From: Siphonodentalium dalli
Lineage: Eukaryota > Mollusca > Scaphopoda > Gadilida > Siphonodentaliidae
Assembly: GCA_032622095.1 (NCBI GenBank)
Contig: CP136066.1
Span: forward strand, 57,006,609 to 57,070,608
Direction of reading: 5' to 3'
DNA length: 64,000 nt
Under the pieces are notes generated by a model. It searched no databases and was not told the DNA's origin. It worked only from the letters and a program-made list of their open reading frames with translations. A program made the translations under genes and the position numbers. This document shows positions 30,348-42,863 of the stretch, piece after piece; within the stretch, counting starts at the first letter, position 1; every line of letters starts with the position of its first letter.

Positions 30348-32764
30348 GAGACAAGACACAAGCTGTCACAAGAGAGAAGCCAAGTGTCAACGATTAGATT
30401 TTAGTTTGTGCTCTATCTGATAGACCATGCATGGGAGGTACTATTCACGATTTGTTTTCTGTTTGAAATTAGTTCTATAGCAGGGAATTTGTCGGTGGTA
30501 TGTGGTACCATACTCGGGGATAAACGGTTTGTTACCTGGAAATTGAAAGGTTAAGAATAAGCAGTGTCTTGAAAAATTAACACACGAAACATCTGATGTA
30601 ATCATGAGATCGATTCGAACATTTACTTTTCATTTTAAAGACACATAATCAGATTTAACGCCCCTAAATTACTATTTCCTTGGCTTTGGGGGTAACAAAT
30701 ATTTGATTCGAGTCGAGGAACCCACACATCAAAACACAGAGTTCTCATATATCGATGTTTTCCGACATACTGTCGATACCAAATTGCGTTAAGCAGAATG
30801 TTGATATACATGTTTAACACGTTTTGGAAAATGTTATACTAGAGTTGACAGTGGTCAGCATTATTTTTCAATGATTCAATACTTGTTATGTTATCTCACG
30901 GTCATGCTGTAGATTTAGAATCTGCACTTCACTAATATAAGAGGATTTGCAATGTCCCAGACAGTGTCATTACACATGTATACGAAGTGGTTACATTTCT
31001 CGTTTCGTTGTCACAAATTCAAACAGTCGGTGAACATAAAAATGAAGCAAAAACAACAAACGTAATAAATGGTAAAAAAAAAAAATTCAATTTAAAAAAA
31101 AAAAAAAAAAAATCATAACTAAAATAACAAAAAAATACAATGAAAAAGAATTAAACTATCGAAACCTTTCAAGATAGCAAGATAGAATTCGACCCGTGCC
31201 TCAGAAGCGGACCACCCAATAGTAGAATATCCTGCCACGTCCCTGCCGAATAGAGAGTACCTCTAGGGTACAATCGTATTAAGCCTCCTGCTATTGACGC
31301 ACGTTTTCCAGCGCGTACGCCATATTCATGCAGCATTGCTAGAGGTCATGGCGCCCTGGAATACGCAAGAAAAGTTAGAAGAAAATATGACACATTGGCT
31401 CTTAGTGTTTGCTGTGTTAGATTAGGAGTTGTGCGTGTTGCGTTTAATTTATTTATTTGTGTATTTGTTTTATATTGTTTTTTTTAGTATTAAAATTCGT
31501 TGTATTTTCTATCCCTTTGAGTATTTATCCAATAATATGAGGGTGTTAGCGTGGGAATATTAGAACAATAATACCAATGTCCAAGAAAATGTTACACCGA
31601 CCATGATTGTCGAATAATGTAACTAAAATAACGTTGGACAAAATATGTGAAGGAAATACGGACAACGTAATTCAGTCAACTCAATCTGTAAGTATGTCAA
31701 CTGCATTGGAATAATATCTAACATAAGAACAACTGACACCATTGGATTCCAGATCGGTGCTCGGATAGCAGAAATTAGATTCCATGTACTCGAGCATGGT
31801 GGTGCCATACCTGGGGCGAAATTTCATTGATATGACTGTGATAATCTTTCGATGAATTGAGATCTTTTCCGACAACCAAACGTCGAAAATGTCTGCCAAG
31901 AACCGTTTGCGATCATCATAGCACTATCGTTTTAAGCATGTGGTTACATCCCTCAATATTACACCTGATATACATGTTTGACTTAGCGTATAGCATTCCC
32001 TTAAAATATGAACTCGTCCCAGGACTTATTACTGAGACAAAAAAATGCCGATAAATTTTCTGTTGGCCACGTTTCTTGCCATATACTTATATACAAAATG
32101 ACACACCACATGTTAAAAACCAATCACATGCGGAGATCACTTATATAGTTTTAACGTTTCCTCCACTCCATCATGATCGAAAAACAATGGAAACTGAGTA
32201 AGGCTAATCTTTGACCAAGTAAGTACACTAGGACTCAAAATATTTTATGTTTAATAACATCATTTGTCCTGAACAATACATATTCGGGTATGTTAAAATA
32301 CCAAAGAAGTTGATCAGTGGGTGCATGAGGGGTCCTATCAGCCCATGGACTACTAAGCTCTTACGTCACTTCAAGTTCCCATGATACACGCATGTCTTAC
32401 TAAAACGTATGACGCCGGGTTTAGGGGCTAATTATATGATAACAAACCATATACATATCTATAGCACCCCACCCCATCTTTTGGTTCAGACGTTTTTCAG
32501 GCGGAACTCGGGATTCATACATCTCTGTCAATTGGTACTCGTGAATCACGTGTCCAATGTAATCGTATTCTGGATTCAATAAAAGGCTGAATGGCAAGCA
32601 GTTTTTGTAACACAAAATTGCACATAGTTTTATTATTATAGTCCATCTCAAATCAAATCATATTTTTATATAACTTAGTCAAATACACTCTATATCTGGT
32701 TGGGTAAATTGTTTACCCAACACAATGGTTAATATAACACCACGCGAACGTTTAGCAACTTTTT
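30348..32764. other. 3' flank of the gene and unrecognised intergenic DNA
   Basis: No further gene seen. The nearest AATAAA after the stop is at 31064-31069, followed by an A-rich tract (31074-31110); this could be the polyadenylation region, giving a ~720-nt 3' UTR, but an A-rich genomic tract is an equal explanation. A perfect 10-bp stem (GTTGGGTAAA/TTTACCCAAC) lies at 32699-32721. Confidence 0.45.
31064..31069 (+). promoter_or_regulatory. Candidate polyadenylation signal
   Basis: AATAAA about 717 nt after the stop codon of the FReD gene. No closer canonical signal was noticed. The A-rich run just after it makes the call ambiguous. Confidence 0.25.
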
Positions 32765-33990
32765 TGTTTGGGTAAATTGAATTAAATTGAATATATTTTA
32801 TTCTAGTGACCTGTGTACAAATGTTTTGTTACATGTCCAATACACCGGCCGTTGAGGCCTATATGTAACTTTAAGTCCAATATTTACATTAAATTACATT
32901 GCGTGGTGTGAAAACTATGGATTGTCTCCTCTCGAATGCTTTATGTAAAAATTTAGATGTCTGACGTGGAAAACTAGTCATTAGATAACCAGCCATGAAA
33001 CTAAGAGTATTTACACCATTTCTCCAGAAATTTATCTTTGCGAAGAAGTCAACTCTGATGTCATCGTACGCTTCACATGAACAAATGCTATGGAGTTCAT
33101 CCGCAATGAACAATGTTCCTATCGCAAAACACACATAACCGTTATTCCAAATCCTCTCTCTTCCACCTGCCGGTTTCAACACGTAGTATTCAACATCTTA
33201 ACTGCGCCATTACAGAACGTTCATGTTTCGAAATTTTATAAATATTTACATACAGTTCGGTGTTATAACTACATTTAATATCTTTATACAGTCTGAGCTT
33301 CCTGAGTCATTCTACATCACTCAACCATTTATTCTGGTTTTTATCATTGAGATGTTTCTCACAAATGCTTAAATATGCAGTCAGTTGATTATCATACACA
33401 TGGATTTGTTGACGAAGAGTGGATAACTTCCTAATATCACCCGCCCAATCAATCCGACCTATTTTCAGTTCCCATATAAATACTGGTTTTGCAATTGCAA
33501 GTCGTTTGGAGTCCATTCGAATAAGAGTTTTCCTGAGTTTAAACATATTCAAGTGGCGCCTGACACTAGAATGTACCCAACCCATTTATCCATTCAATGC
33601 TGGGATTGGAGCAAACCGATGTACCCCTTGAAAAAAATCGCTGGGTTCTGTTCTGGGCCGCGTCTATACAGTGAAAGTTCCGATAACCCCACAACTCCAC
33701 TACAGTAATCTAGAATAGGCCCAGCCCAAGAAGCATATAGTTTTGAGAAAGTTTTGAATCCAAGGGAATTGAATGAACGGACTCTAGATATCACTGCTGC
33801 TGCAGCTCGTCCACCAGAATTAGAAAGGGCCTCTGCACACGCACTAAACTTATGGGTTTCATACCCCGACATACTTATAGTTCTAGGCGTATTCAATGTC
33901 ATCCGCCCCTATTCGGAATACAAAGTCGCCACTTGCTCGTTGGTGTTTACGGAAATGAATAATGTTAGTGTTGTGTTTATTTACACGTAG
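32765..33990 (-). pseudogene. 5'-truncated LINE ORF2 C-terminus (L2/CR1-like)
   Basis: Minus-strand frames in order: 'FSACAEALSNSGGRAAAAVI' and 'KLYASWAGPILDYCSGVVG' (33594-33902), then 'RMDSKRLAIAKPVFIWELK' (33307-33585), then 'CSCEAYDDIRVDFFAKINF' and 'LMTSFPRQTSKFLHKAFERR' (32889-33182). These match the RT thumb and C-terminal region of L2/CR1-like ORF2 proteins. Frameshifts separate the blocks and the endonuclease and RT core are missing, so it is a dead, 5'-truncated copy. The 3' end is near 32765-32800, with an AT-rich tail of ATTCAATTTAATTCAA type. Confidence 0.8.
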
Positions 33991-34953
33991 ATCACCCAAT
34001 CGGTTTCTTTACCACTGCTTGTCAACGAATGCCACAAATGTAGAATTCAGTGAACGTGTTAAACTCGACAATGTATATACGTGTTCCAGACAAGTTCACC
34101 CCTTCCTGAATCCATTCTGTTCATATATATATACAAGATTCTAATGCACTTAAGCCAATATACCCCCGGAAACATCACATATTTGCAGGGGGTTATTCAT
34201 CAATAACCTGTCGCAATGTATAGTCCGGTTCACCACTTCAGTGTTAGATATTCCTACGTGCCAATATTGCCGTCAGCTGAATTCCTAATCTCAGCCATGC
34301 CCAACCCAGCCCTGCTCTCTGTTCCGTTTCTCTCCATGTCGCGTCACACTTACGCAGTACATGCCGGCGACGTTACGGAGTAGATGTATAGAGTTGGCGA
34401 CCTTGCTACTGACTTCCGTTACTAGCTCGTTGCTATATAAACAAACCAGCGGCGTCGCTTTTGTCGAAATTTGACAGTCAGTACATTCGCCCTGTATACA
34501 TGTACTTTCAGAAAACACAAAACACCACACCGTTATATCCCATCAATGTCATTGTCTCGATATCATTTGACCAAATTTCTTGACATTAAACCGCGACAGA
34601 CACGGCTTGAAATACATCGCATTGAGTAAACAATTTCCCATTGTTTCAATTCAACTTCAAGTTCGCGGTAAAATCAAAACCGCAATTTGTAAGTGGTAAA
34701 CATCTGAAAAAGACATCAGGTACATGCAGAAAATAATTTTTGTGCTTATTTATTTCTATTTGAGGTTGAAAGTTTTCATGTTAATCGGCATTTTTAACGA
34801 TAAGAGCGGGACTATATTTTATCCAGCGCAATAACATTAAAACAAAAAGTCGTGAATTCGCTAAGTGTTTTCTTCTATGTCTGCACATTTCATCGATAAT
34901 TACAAGGCATGTGTGTGTCGAAATAACGTTTTAAGTTCTACGAGAATTAGAAC
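33991..34953. other. Unrecognised spacer
   Basis: No gene supported. The phrase 'caaaacaccacaccgttat' near 34518 resembles the right arm of the fold-back at 34954-35120, suggesting an older partial copy. Confidence 0.5.
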
Positions 34954-35120
34954 GGGGATAACAGTGGGTGTTTTGTGATTTCGGAAAGGTACAGGGCGAA
35001 TATACTGTGGCAAATACCCGTTAATGGGCTCCGGCTCCGCCGTCGCCCATTAACTAAATTTGCCCCAGTATATTCGCAATGTACCTTTCCGAAATAACAA
35101 AACACCACATCGTTATCCCC
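34954..35120. repeat. 167-bp fold-back element
   Basis: Ends GGGGATAAC and GTTATCCCC are complementary, and the arms match through 'ttcggaaaggtac' against 'gtacctttccgaa' and 'gcgaatatactg' against 'cagtatattcgc'. The ~12-nt loop is 'ctccggctccgc'. Likely a short MITE; target duplication unclear. Confidence 0.8.
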
Positions 35121-35520
35121 TAAATATCATTAACATCAAGGAATTCTGAAAGTTGAGTATTTGGGACCGCAATCTATAACCTGGCATGGCTTGGTAAAAC
35201 ATATGTTACACAATTTCGGCCAATTGTTTTACTAAACGCAGGGTACGGTAACAATTTACCAAATATTAATTTCTCTTCTGCGTTTTGTACCTAACATTGG
35301 GTGAATAATTACTAAATTATCGAGTCAAATCAACTGATGTCAACGGATTTATTACCACTTACGTTGGGTTAAAATAACTATTTTCGGGACAGCATATTCA
35401 GATATATCTGGAAAACATATTTAATTTATTTCGATCGACAAAAATAATTATTCAAACGTGGGAATTGCTTAAATTATACTAAACTAGCTGGGGTCCCGGT
35501 CCGTTGCTCGGGTAAAGAAT
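35121..35520. other. Unrecognised AT-rich spacer
   Basis: No gene or repeat recognised. Confidence 0.4.
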
Positions 35521-36030
35521 GAGTAAGTTATTTGTTCCCCTTCCACTTATTTAAATTAATTATTAGTCAACTGAGATAAACATCACATGTTGCATGACAC
35601 TCAGCGGACATAGTTACCTCTGTATTTTAAGTTGACAATAAGTTGACAATAAACTCTCTTTATTGTGAATTATTAGTGCGTCTTTAAGTCATCTGAGGTC
35701 AACGGCATCTATCCCATGACATTCCCCGTGTCAAATTATGTCTGTGTGCCAGTTTTCACACATATTTTCTCAGCTGATAATAAACGCTCTACGTTGGTCA
35801 TCTGCGAAAAAATATTTATTATTCACCCTTTAAGTCATCTTAGATCAAAGGCAGATATCCAATTATATCACCCTACATTTCGTCTAAGCTGATAAATAAC
35901 GCTCTGCATTGCTAATGATGATAATATAAACTTTAAGTTCAACTTTAGGGCCAACGGCACCTAACCAATGATACTCATCGGGTCAATTCGCCACTGCATA
36001 TCAACAAATATTGCGAACAAACGCAAAACT
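35521..36030 (+). repeat. Dispersed repeat family, degenerate tandem units (copy 1)
   Basis: Several decayed units share 'ctttaagtcatctgaggtca', 'aacggcacctatcccatgac' and 'gtgtcaaatta' phrases, spaced roughly 130-170 bp. The same phrases occur at about 54000-54440. Probably 3' ends of a LINE-like or other dispersed repeat; not classified. Confidence 0.55.
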
Positions 36031-36819
36031 GTTGCGAATAAACTCAAAAACTATTGCGAATAAACGCAATAAATATATATTTTTATATCAATCCGGTGAC
36101 CGTAACCGACTTCCGTACATTCAATAAAATGTGATAAAAATAGCCCATGCAGTTAATACATGCTATACCTATACGCAATTTGTCTCTGGAAATCTATTTA
36201 AACTTTTAGAGTTAATCCGTCGCAACAAAGGTTCTTTTCTTCCTATTCGCCTTTGAACAATTTAGAGCGAATGTGATAGTGAGTTCCAAAGTTTTGACGG
36301 ACTCACGGACTGATCCCATTTCTGTGTACATATCTTCCACCAAACTTCGTTTAAAATATATCGAAATGGCAAGCATGATACCAGATTGTCCAGGGTTTGA
36401 TCCTAATCCTAATCCTGATGCAGGTGTTTTTGTATACGGTGGGGAAAATGGTCGCGAGAAAAAAACACAGATTATCCATGGATTCACGTCGTGGCATTGG
36501 CAAAGGTATATTACATTAAAACAGTTGCTCGACAAAGCGAGAACAGATAAAGTTGTTATTAAACATACCAAAGAAATTAAATCTTCACAAGATGGCCACT
36601 ATGTGTTACAAAATCATAAACCAAATCAAACCAAATCCCCAAAAAATAAACAACAACCTCCATCGAAGTATTATCAACATTAACGCTGCGATGACAAGTA
36701 TCCACACCCAGGTGGTAGAACAGCTTGTCCTGCAAATAGTAAACAGTGTACGACGTGTTCGGGTTTCGGGTTCTCAGAAAATGTGCATGTCAAAAGACAG
36801 ACCACATAGTTGAGTCCAT
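36031..36819. other. Spacer with an unrecognised 136-codon open frame
   Basis: A frame open from 36273 to 36683 (+) has no ATG until about 36366 ('MASMIPDCPGFDPNPNPDAG') and no recognised domain. An overlapping minus frame of 119 codons also exists, as expected by chance or from a repeat. Not called as a gene. Confidence 0.3.
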
Positions 36820-38130
36820 CAGGGGTTTAATTGTGACTTTAGTGACTAAAGCATGAAACTTTAAAGATATGTTGCTTATTTATAGGGAAAACTTTTTGGA
36901 GGGGGATGCCCGGTGGGGGGTCCTGTGTCGGGATAAAATCAGGTTTCCATTGCAACGGCATCAAATATTTGGAGAAAATTTGAAAAAGACCACTGTTGAG
37001 AACCAACGAGCCTTGTGTAATGAAGAAATTATGTTAACTCATAGCGCCAATAATGGTCCATCAAACAGACTGAGCCACTATGATATATAGGGTCAAGGTC
37101 AATTACTAAGATCAAGGTCATTGAGAAAAAAATGTAATATTTTGTTATATATTTTATAGTTGTCTCATATTCCGCTACACCTAGTGCCTTAGTCAGAAAA
37201 GCAATCCCCACCATACTAAACAAAAAGTAGGGCGCAATCACGGTGTTCAATTTGGTATATGATGCATATGTAAACTACAGTAACTGTCAATATGTGACAG
37301 CATTTAGTTGATACATACTCGCATTTTAAGTACTAGTTTTATAGTATTTGTGGCAGTACATAAGTCACGATACATTACCCTTAAGAGACCATCAGACCAA
37401 ATAAAGATGATTTTGTGACTTTAGCAACTAAAGCTTGACACTTCACCATGTTTTGCCTAGTTATAGTGGAAACGTTTGGAGAGGGGTGCCCAGAAGAGGG
37501 ATAATGCATCAGGATAAAATCTGGTTTCCATGGCAACGGCATCAAATATTTGGAGAAAAGTTGAAAAAGTCCACTGTTGGTAACCAGATGAGCCTTGTGT
37601 TTGAAGAAATAACGTGAACTCATAGTGTCATTAATGGTCCATCAAATAGACTAGGCCATAGTACATATGTGGTCAAGGTCAATTGCTAAGGTCATTGGAA
37701 AATGGTAATTGTATCTATATTTTTTTTAGAAATTGTCTCATATTCCGCTACCCCTAGCACATGTGTTAGTCTTAAAAGCAAACCCCTTTCATTATACACA
37801 AACATGAACACCATCACCGCATTTCACCATCACATACATTTCCATTTAGAGACCAACAGACGAAAATAAACACGTTTTGTGACTTTAGTAACAAAAGCAC
37901 TATACTTCACAAATATGCTGCTTAGTTATAGTGGAAACATTTTGTTTGGGTGGCTGCATGTGTCAGGATAAGATTTGGTTTCCATGGCAACGGCATAAAA
38001 TATTTGGAGAAAAGTTAAAAAGCCCACTGTGGAAACCCATTGAGCCTTGTAGTTATTTAAATACAAACGTCACGATCCAACTCCGAATTAAGGGACCATC
38101 AGTTCATGCACCAAAGCCACTATGATGTAG
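36820..38130 (+). repeat. ~0.58-kb repeat family, about 2.5 tandem units
   Basis: Units start near 36830, 37410 and 37878 with 'tgtgactttagtgactaaag' and share 'tttccatggcaacggcat', 'aaatatttggagaaaa', 'aatggtccatcaaa' and 'gtctcatattccgctac'. Spacings are about 581 and 467 bp. The same family lies in reverse at 42820-43870, so the two blocks form a large, imperfect inverted repeat around 38.1-42.8 kb. Frames within are short and differ between units, so it is non-coding. Confidence 0.8.
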
Positions 38131-39867
38131 GCTGGCCATGGGCCGAGTGTCGTATGCCATGAGCCTGTGTTTAAATGTATAGCATGGACCCAGTCCCCTA
38201 TACGTGATATATCTACACCATGGACCCAGAAAAGTTTGTTGACGATGGTGTGGGAAGAAAAATACCTTTAACAGTAATGACTGGTTATGGCTAAGGGTAC
38301 GTTCATATACACTCGAACACAGGTATTTAGGCTGATGGCTGTTGCCTGTTTTGAAACTAATATACACCAAGCTACATTGTTTCCACCACTGTGATTTATT
38401 ACAGTGTAGTTCAATTATTTTTACATATTTGTGTCAGCGCGATGTAAGATGAAAACAGATTTTAAACCCGGAACTTACCCATACTCTGACAACAAGCAGT
38501 TAGGTCGATTCGCTGCTCATTCGATATCTGCTATTCATAGTATATCGCATGCTTACCAACGCTAAAACTCATAACCGGCGCGTCCATTGTAAAGAGCACC
38601 ATCACGTCGCGTAATATACGCACAACAAAACGCCCCTTTTAGTTGAGACCGCCCTGTAGCTCTTAGTAGCGGAAGTCTCCCTCTCATTGCTATATTTAAG
38701 TTAGACGGCTGAATATATGGACTGCCATTTGATCAAAACATACGTCACATGAAAATCAATAGGTGTTTCCTGTCAACGACATCTATACAGTAAACACATG
38801 TGAGCGGTTGACTCGATTACCCAAATCCTGACTACGCGGTGAAGTATTTTACGCTCATTGTCATGTCGAGACAAATATTGAACTTAAATTACAATGATAA
38901 CTATTTGAAAGAAATCAGCGTGGGTACCACATTGGTAGTTCAGTACATAGTCTTTGCGTTGTACAAAATAAATAATTCAAAAGGTGTCACTCAGATTTCA
39001 ACGATAGAGTCACGTACATCTGTTCATTTAGAAAAGACGGATATTGATTTTGAAATGACTTCTGCTAAGTTTGAACTAACTTATTGGCTGTAATTCGACC
39101 TTTATTAATTTCATATGACGTATATTAATCTTAAATTAATTTTGTTAAGTTGGAATTGACTTACCGAGTGTTATTCAACAATTTTTAAATTTCATGTGAC
39201 TTCTATAATAAGTTGGAATTTACTTATTGGTTATTTGGTAAACACATATTGATTTGATAATTATACAAACTTTTATTTAACGTATTATTTTTATCAATTA
39301 GCCGCCCATATAAATCACTTGCAAATATAGTTCAAGGGCATATAAACAAGACTTATACATAACAAAACCAGTGTCAGGTTCTTATTGAAAACTCATATGG
39401 CCATCGCGGTGAGTAGATGTGACAAATCATGCAATTCGGTAAATATGTCAACATCAAGAAGACATGTGTTTTAACAATGACCTTGGCCTTTATACATGAC
39501 CTTGATATGTCAAGTTCACTATTGATAAGCGCAAATGTCCGCCACTACGTACTTGTTTCCATAAACCAATGTAAACTTTCAGGTAGTTATTCAATTATTC
39601 ACGATACATACAATTTAATGTAAAATTTCCAAATGCCCGATAGTTAGCCACCGTTGCCATGGAAACACAAATTTATCAAATATGTGCCAATTAGATTTTT
39701 CTAAAAAAAAAATCAGCTATCTAGTATACCAAGAGGCATTTTTTACCACTCCGGGCTAACACTATAGAAGGCTGGCTATGTAATGGCAGCTTCTTCTTCT
39801 TTTTCTCTTTATCTATCCATCCATTTGGGATAACCTCTTTCGAGTAAAAATATTGTGGTATGTACAT
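38131..39867. other. Mostly unrecognised; small degenerate tandem repeat at 39040-39240
   Basis: At 39040-39240 about three degenerate copies of a 60-80-bp unit with 'aagttggaattgacttatt' and 'aatttcatgtgacttct' are seen. The rest shows no gene. Part of 39640-39867 may be the continuation of the minus-strand LINE 3' UTR that the TIR element interrupts. Confidence 0.45.
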
Positions 39868-39875
39868 ATGTACAG

Positions 39876-40806
39876 TAGTCCAAGTCTTCTTGTACTAAAA
39901 CCAGCTAAGATATTGGGATGGCGATGCTGGCGTTTAGTCCAAGCCCGCTTGCATACCAATCCTACCACACGACTTACGCCCACGATCTGTGGCGGGAATC
40001 TGTGGTGTATTTTACTCGATTTACCTAGCAAATCAATACATGATGCTATATACATCGGAAAGGCTTACATCTTATGGTCACAATGGTGTATAATAATCTA
40101 ACTTTAATGTTAAATTACACATAGAATATTCCGGTTGATTGCCATAAACATCGTTGTTTTTTCTGTTTGTTTACTTAACTGAAAGCCGAACTCAGGTTCC
40201 GAAGAACTTCGGCATTGTCCGGTGTTTGTTTTGGCCGAGGCGAATTTCGATACAAACAAAATGGCGGCCCCCATGATATTCTAATGGTCATTGTGTTTAC
40301 ACTGTTTTAAACTGTGAGATGGTTATAATTCCCGTAATTTATTTAATGTATTACATTTATATCTTCAATATGTATTTAATCTATGTATTTATTTATTTAT
40401 TGTCACGTATAATTACGATTACAATGGAGAATTCATCGTGCGTGGTTGATTGAAAATCTACGGAATATTTTCACCGGAAAATGCCGAACGCAGTTCGCAA
40501 GGTCAACTGAGTTCGCATACTTTAAAAAAATTGTAAACATTGAGGTAAATGTCTCTTTTCGCATTAAATTACCGTTTTAAATTCACAACTGATGTGGGTT
40601 TCAGATAAAATAGCATGTCTTCTGCGGAAAATATCCGTTTATTGTCGCAATTGTGATATTTTATTTCATATAATTGTGGTTTTATTTGAGCGGGTCACTA
40701 ACGCTTAAGCCGTGTCATAAGCGAGCATATAGGGCGGTCTTGGACTAAACGCCAGCATCGCCATCCCAATATCTTAGCTGGTTTTAGTACAAGAAGACTT
40801 GGACTA
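39876..40806. mobile_element. Non-autonomous DNA transposon, ~72-bp TIRs, 8-bp TSD
   Basis: 931 bp. The left end 'TAGTCCAAGTCTTCTTGTAC' (39876-39947) is repeated as reverse complement at 40734-40806, with one mismatch noticed in about 72 bp. ATGTACAG flanks both sides (39868-39875 and 40807-40814). An 8-bp duplication and TAG-type ends point to hAT or a similar superfamily. Each terminal repeat starts and ends with the 9-mer TAGTCCAAG. The interior (~790 bp) has no transposase frame. It appears to have inserted into the 3' UTR of the minus-strand LINE fragment to its right. Confidence 0.82.
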
Positions 40807-40814
40807 ATGTACAG

Positions 40815-42080
40815 TAGCTAAATTGGATAAAAGACTCGGAGACGTGCAGGTCTGACTATCAGTCTATACATAGTTTCGAGTGTGTATATCTTCAGCCAAG
40901 AGAGTGAGAGATCGGTATATTGCATAGTGTATATGGTAGCACAATATGGTTGAGTAGTGATAGGCATCACAGACATCAGTCGATGCCACAGATGAGGAGA
41001 AGTCGTCGAACATCGATGGATCTAGAATATATTGTAGCTTGACTTCCGTTGGTTTTGAGGAGAAATCAGTGTCAAATATACATTTGTAGCTTTCGGCTAA
41101 CTTCGGCATAACACGATCACGAACTGGTTGTAGGTATGAACAGGTTAACAGAATATGTTGAATAGATTCTTCACCATCATTACATAGCTGGCACACAGGC
41201 GATGAGTTTGAGTATCGATGTCGATTTACTTCCAAAGAATATGTGTTGGTCAGAAGACGAAGCTTCGTGGAAAGTTTAAATATACAGCGATGTTGATCAG
41301 GATTTACAATCAGTATTTTGTTGATGACACCAGGTGTGTATGCTCGATACTTGAGAGTGCTGTACAGAGAGGATTTTTCACAAATGCGATTTTTCCAATA
41401 TGAGAAAACTGCTTCTTTGACACAGGTTTTCCATTGACTTTTCGTTTGTGGTGAAGAAAGTTCATTAACAATACATGGTAGTTTATATTTGTGGAAGAGT
41501 GACTTTACTAATACAAACCAGCTCTGACTGGTTTTGTCCTTCATCAGCAGTTGACGAGATGCGAGCTGTTTTTCAATTGAGGAATCATCTTGGCGACAGA
41601 CATTGTTGAATAATATAAAGATCTTCTTGTCGATTTGTCTTTCAACTTGTTTAATAAGCTTCTTCTGATATAGTTCTAGCTTGAGAACAGCTTTCTGGTC
41701 CACACTAATAACTTCACATCCATATGTGAGAACGGGAGCCACATATATCTTGTATAGATGAATGCAAGTTCGGGGGTCAAGACCGTTGTCACCATGAAGC
41801 CCCATAGGCATCAAGCTGTATGCTGTACGTCTCGCTTTCTTTATATTAATATCGATTGTTTCAGTAACAGTTCTGTTCGAATTTGTGGAACGAATTATAC
41901 TAAGATGAGAGGAAGATTGTACATTTGGCATCTGCACTCCATCCATTAGGAATTTCATATCACCGGTCAGTCGTTTGCCACACTGAGAAACTTTGATAAT
42001 CACACTTTTCTGTGGTTGTAGCATATATCGATGTTCACGACGCAGCGTTCCTCTGTAATTTCCTAATTTTGTAAAACGAG
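40815..42080 (-). pseudogene. 5'-truncated LINE ORF2 C-terminal half, frame still open
   Basis: The minus-strand frame runs open for 415 codons to the stop at 40864; similarity begins near 42050 ('MLQPQKSVIIK', the INPxKS motif after the RT palm). It includes the thumb ('LYKIYVAPVLTYGCEVI'), a long linker, and a terminal C-x2-C...H...C motif ('CQLCNDGEESIQHILLTC'). The endonuclease and RT catalytic core are missing, as in 5'-truncated LINE insertions. The first codon in the open frame is TTG, not ATG, so it is not an independent gene. The lack of stops suggests a fairly recent insertion. It is a different family from the LINE at 10662, though with a similar C-terminal layout. Confidence 0.85.
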
Positions 42081-42640
42081 ACTTGTGTAGTACTCGAATA
42101 CCTACATTCAATTTAAATGGTTGAAAGTAATTATTCTCCTCAAGTTAAGGTCTATGGGGTGACGATTATAGGTTGCAAGAAAACAGATATTAAAACTAAA
42201 GAATGTAAAATATTCTGTGAAATATTTCAGCCCAACGTGTACAGTAGTGTTAGAATTAATGACATGCATAAAGGTCTCAAGGAATTCGAATTGGGTTTAT
42301 GCGAAATACCATATAGTTTATAAACGTCTTTAAAACAACTATCATCAACAAGTACATGTAAAATATGTCAATTTTTTTTAATTTTAATTATTAATAACTC
42401 CAATAATGATATTTTCGCATATTGAAGCCGTTGTTATGCAATCATTACTGTTACAGTGGCATTACCGATCAAAGTCAAAATAGATAGCAAAGTTTAATAA
42501 AAACTCGACGGTAAACCTTGGAAAATGTTAAAGCATTGAAAAATAATATGAAAATAATATTTAGACTAAAATACTTGAACTTACTATAAACGCTATCAGC
42601 GATATATTTTGACAAATCACTGTAACAGTTTTGTTTACAA
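42081..42640. other. Unrecognised AT-rich spacer
   Basis: No gene supported. The phrase 'gacaaatcactgtaacagtt' near 42611 is shared with about 18948. Confidence 0.4.
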
Positions 42641-42863
42641 TTGCTACCATATTGGATCCATCCAGCCCCCATACGCGGTTTAAGAGGGACAGGTCAAAGT
42701 TCCGGAGTAACATTCCATATATTTGTAGTTTTAAATATTCATGAATTCCATATATGGAATACATAAATATTCAAAAGCTCTATATATGGAATGCTACTCC
42801 AGAAATTTGACTTGTAGCACTGAATGTGCGGAATAGGGCTGGATGGATCCAATATGGTAGCAA
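42641..42863. repeat. 223-bp fold-back element
   Basis: Ends 'TTGCTACCATATTGGATCCA' and 'TGGATCCAATATGGTAGCAA' are perfect complements. Pairing continues inward with interruptions to a centre around 'ttccatatatggaat' (about 42748). Consistent with a full-palindrome MITE. Target duplication not identified. Confidence 0.85.

Noticed and set aside
32699-32721. GTTGGGTAAA hairpin as an end of another piggyBac-like MITE
   Set aside because: It shares TTTACCCAAC with the MITE ends, but there is no CCC start, TTAA flank or second end; the match is probably coincidental.
36273-36683. 136-codon open frame with PNPNPDAG
   Set aside because: The first codon is GTG; the first ATG is about 30 codons in. 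No domain recognised, and an opposite-strand frame of similar length overlaps it.
40864-42111. 415-codon minus-strand frame as an independent gene
   Set aside because: It begins with TTG inside unrelated DNA, and the content is only the C-terminal half of a LINE ORF2; it is a truncated insertion.
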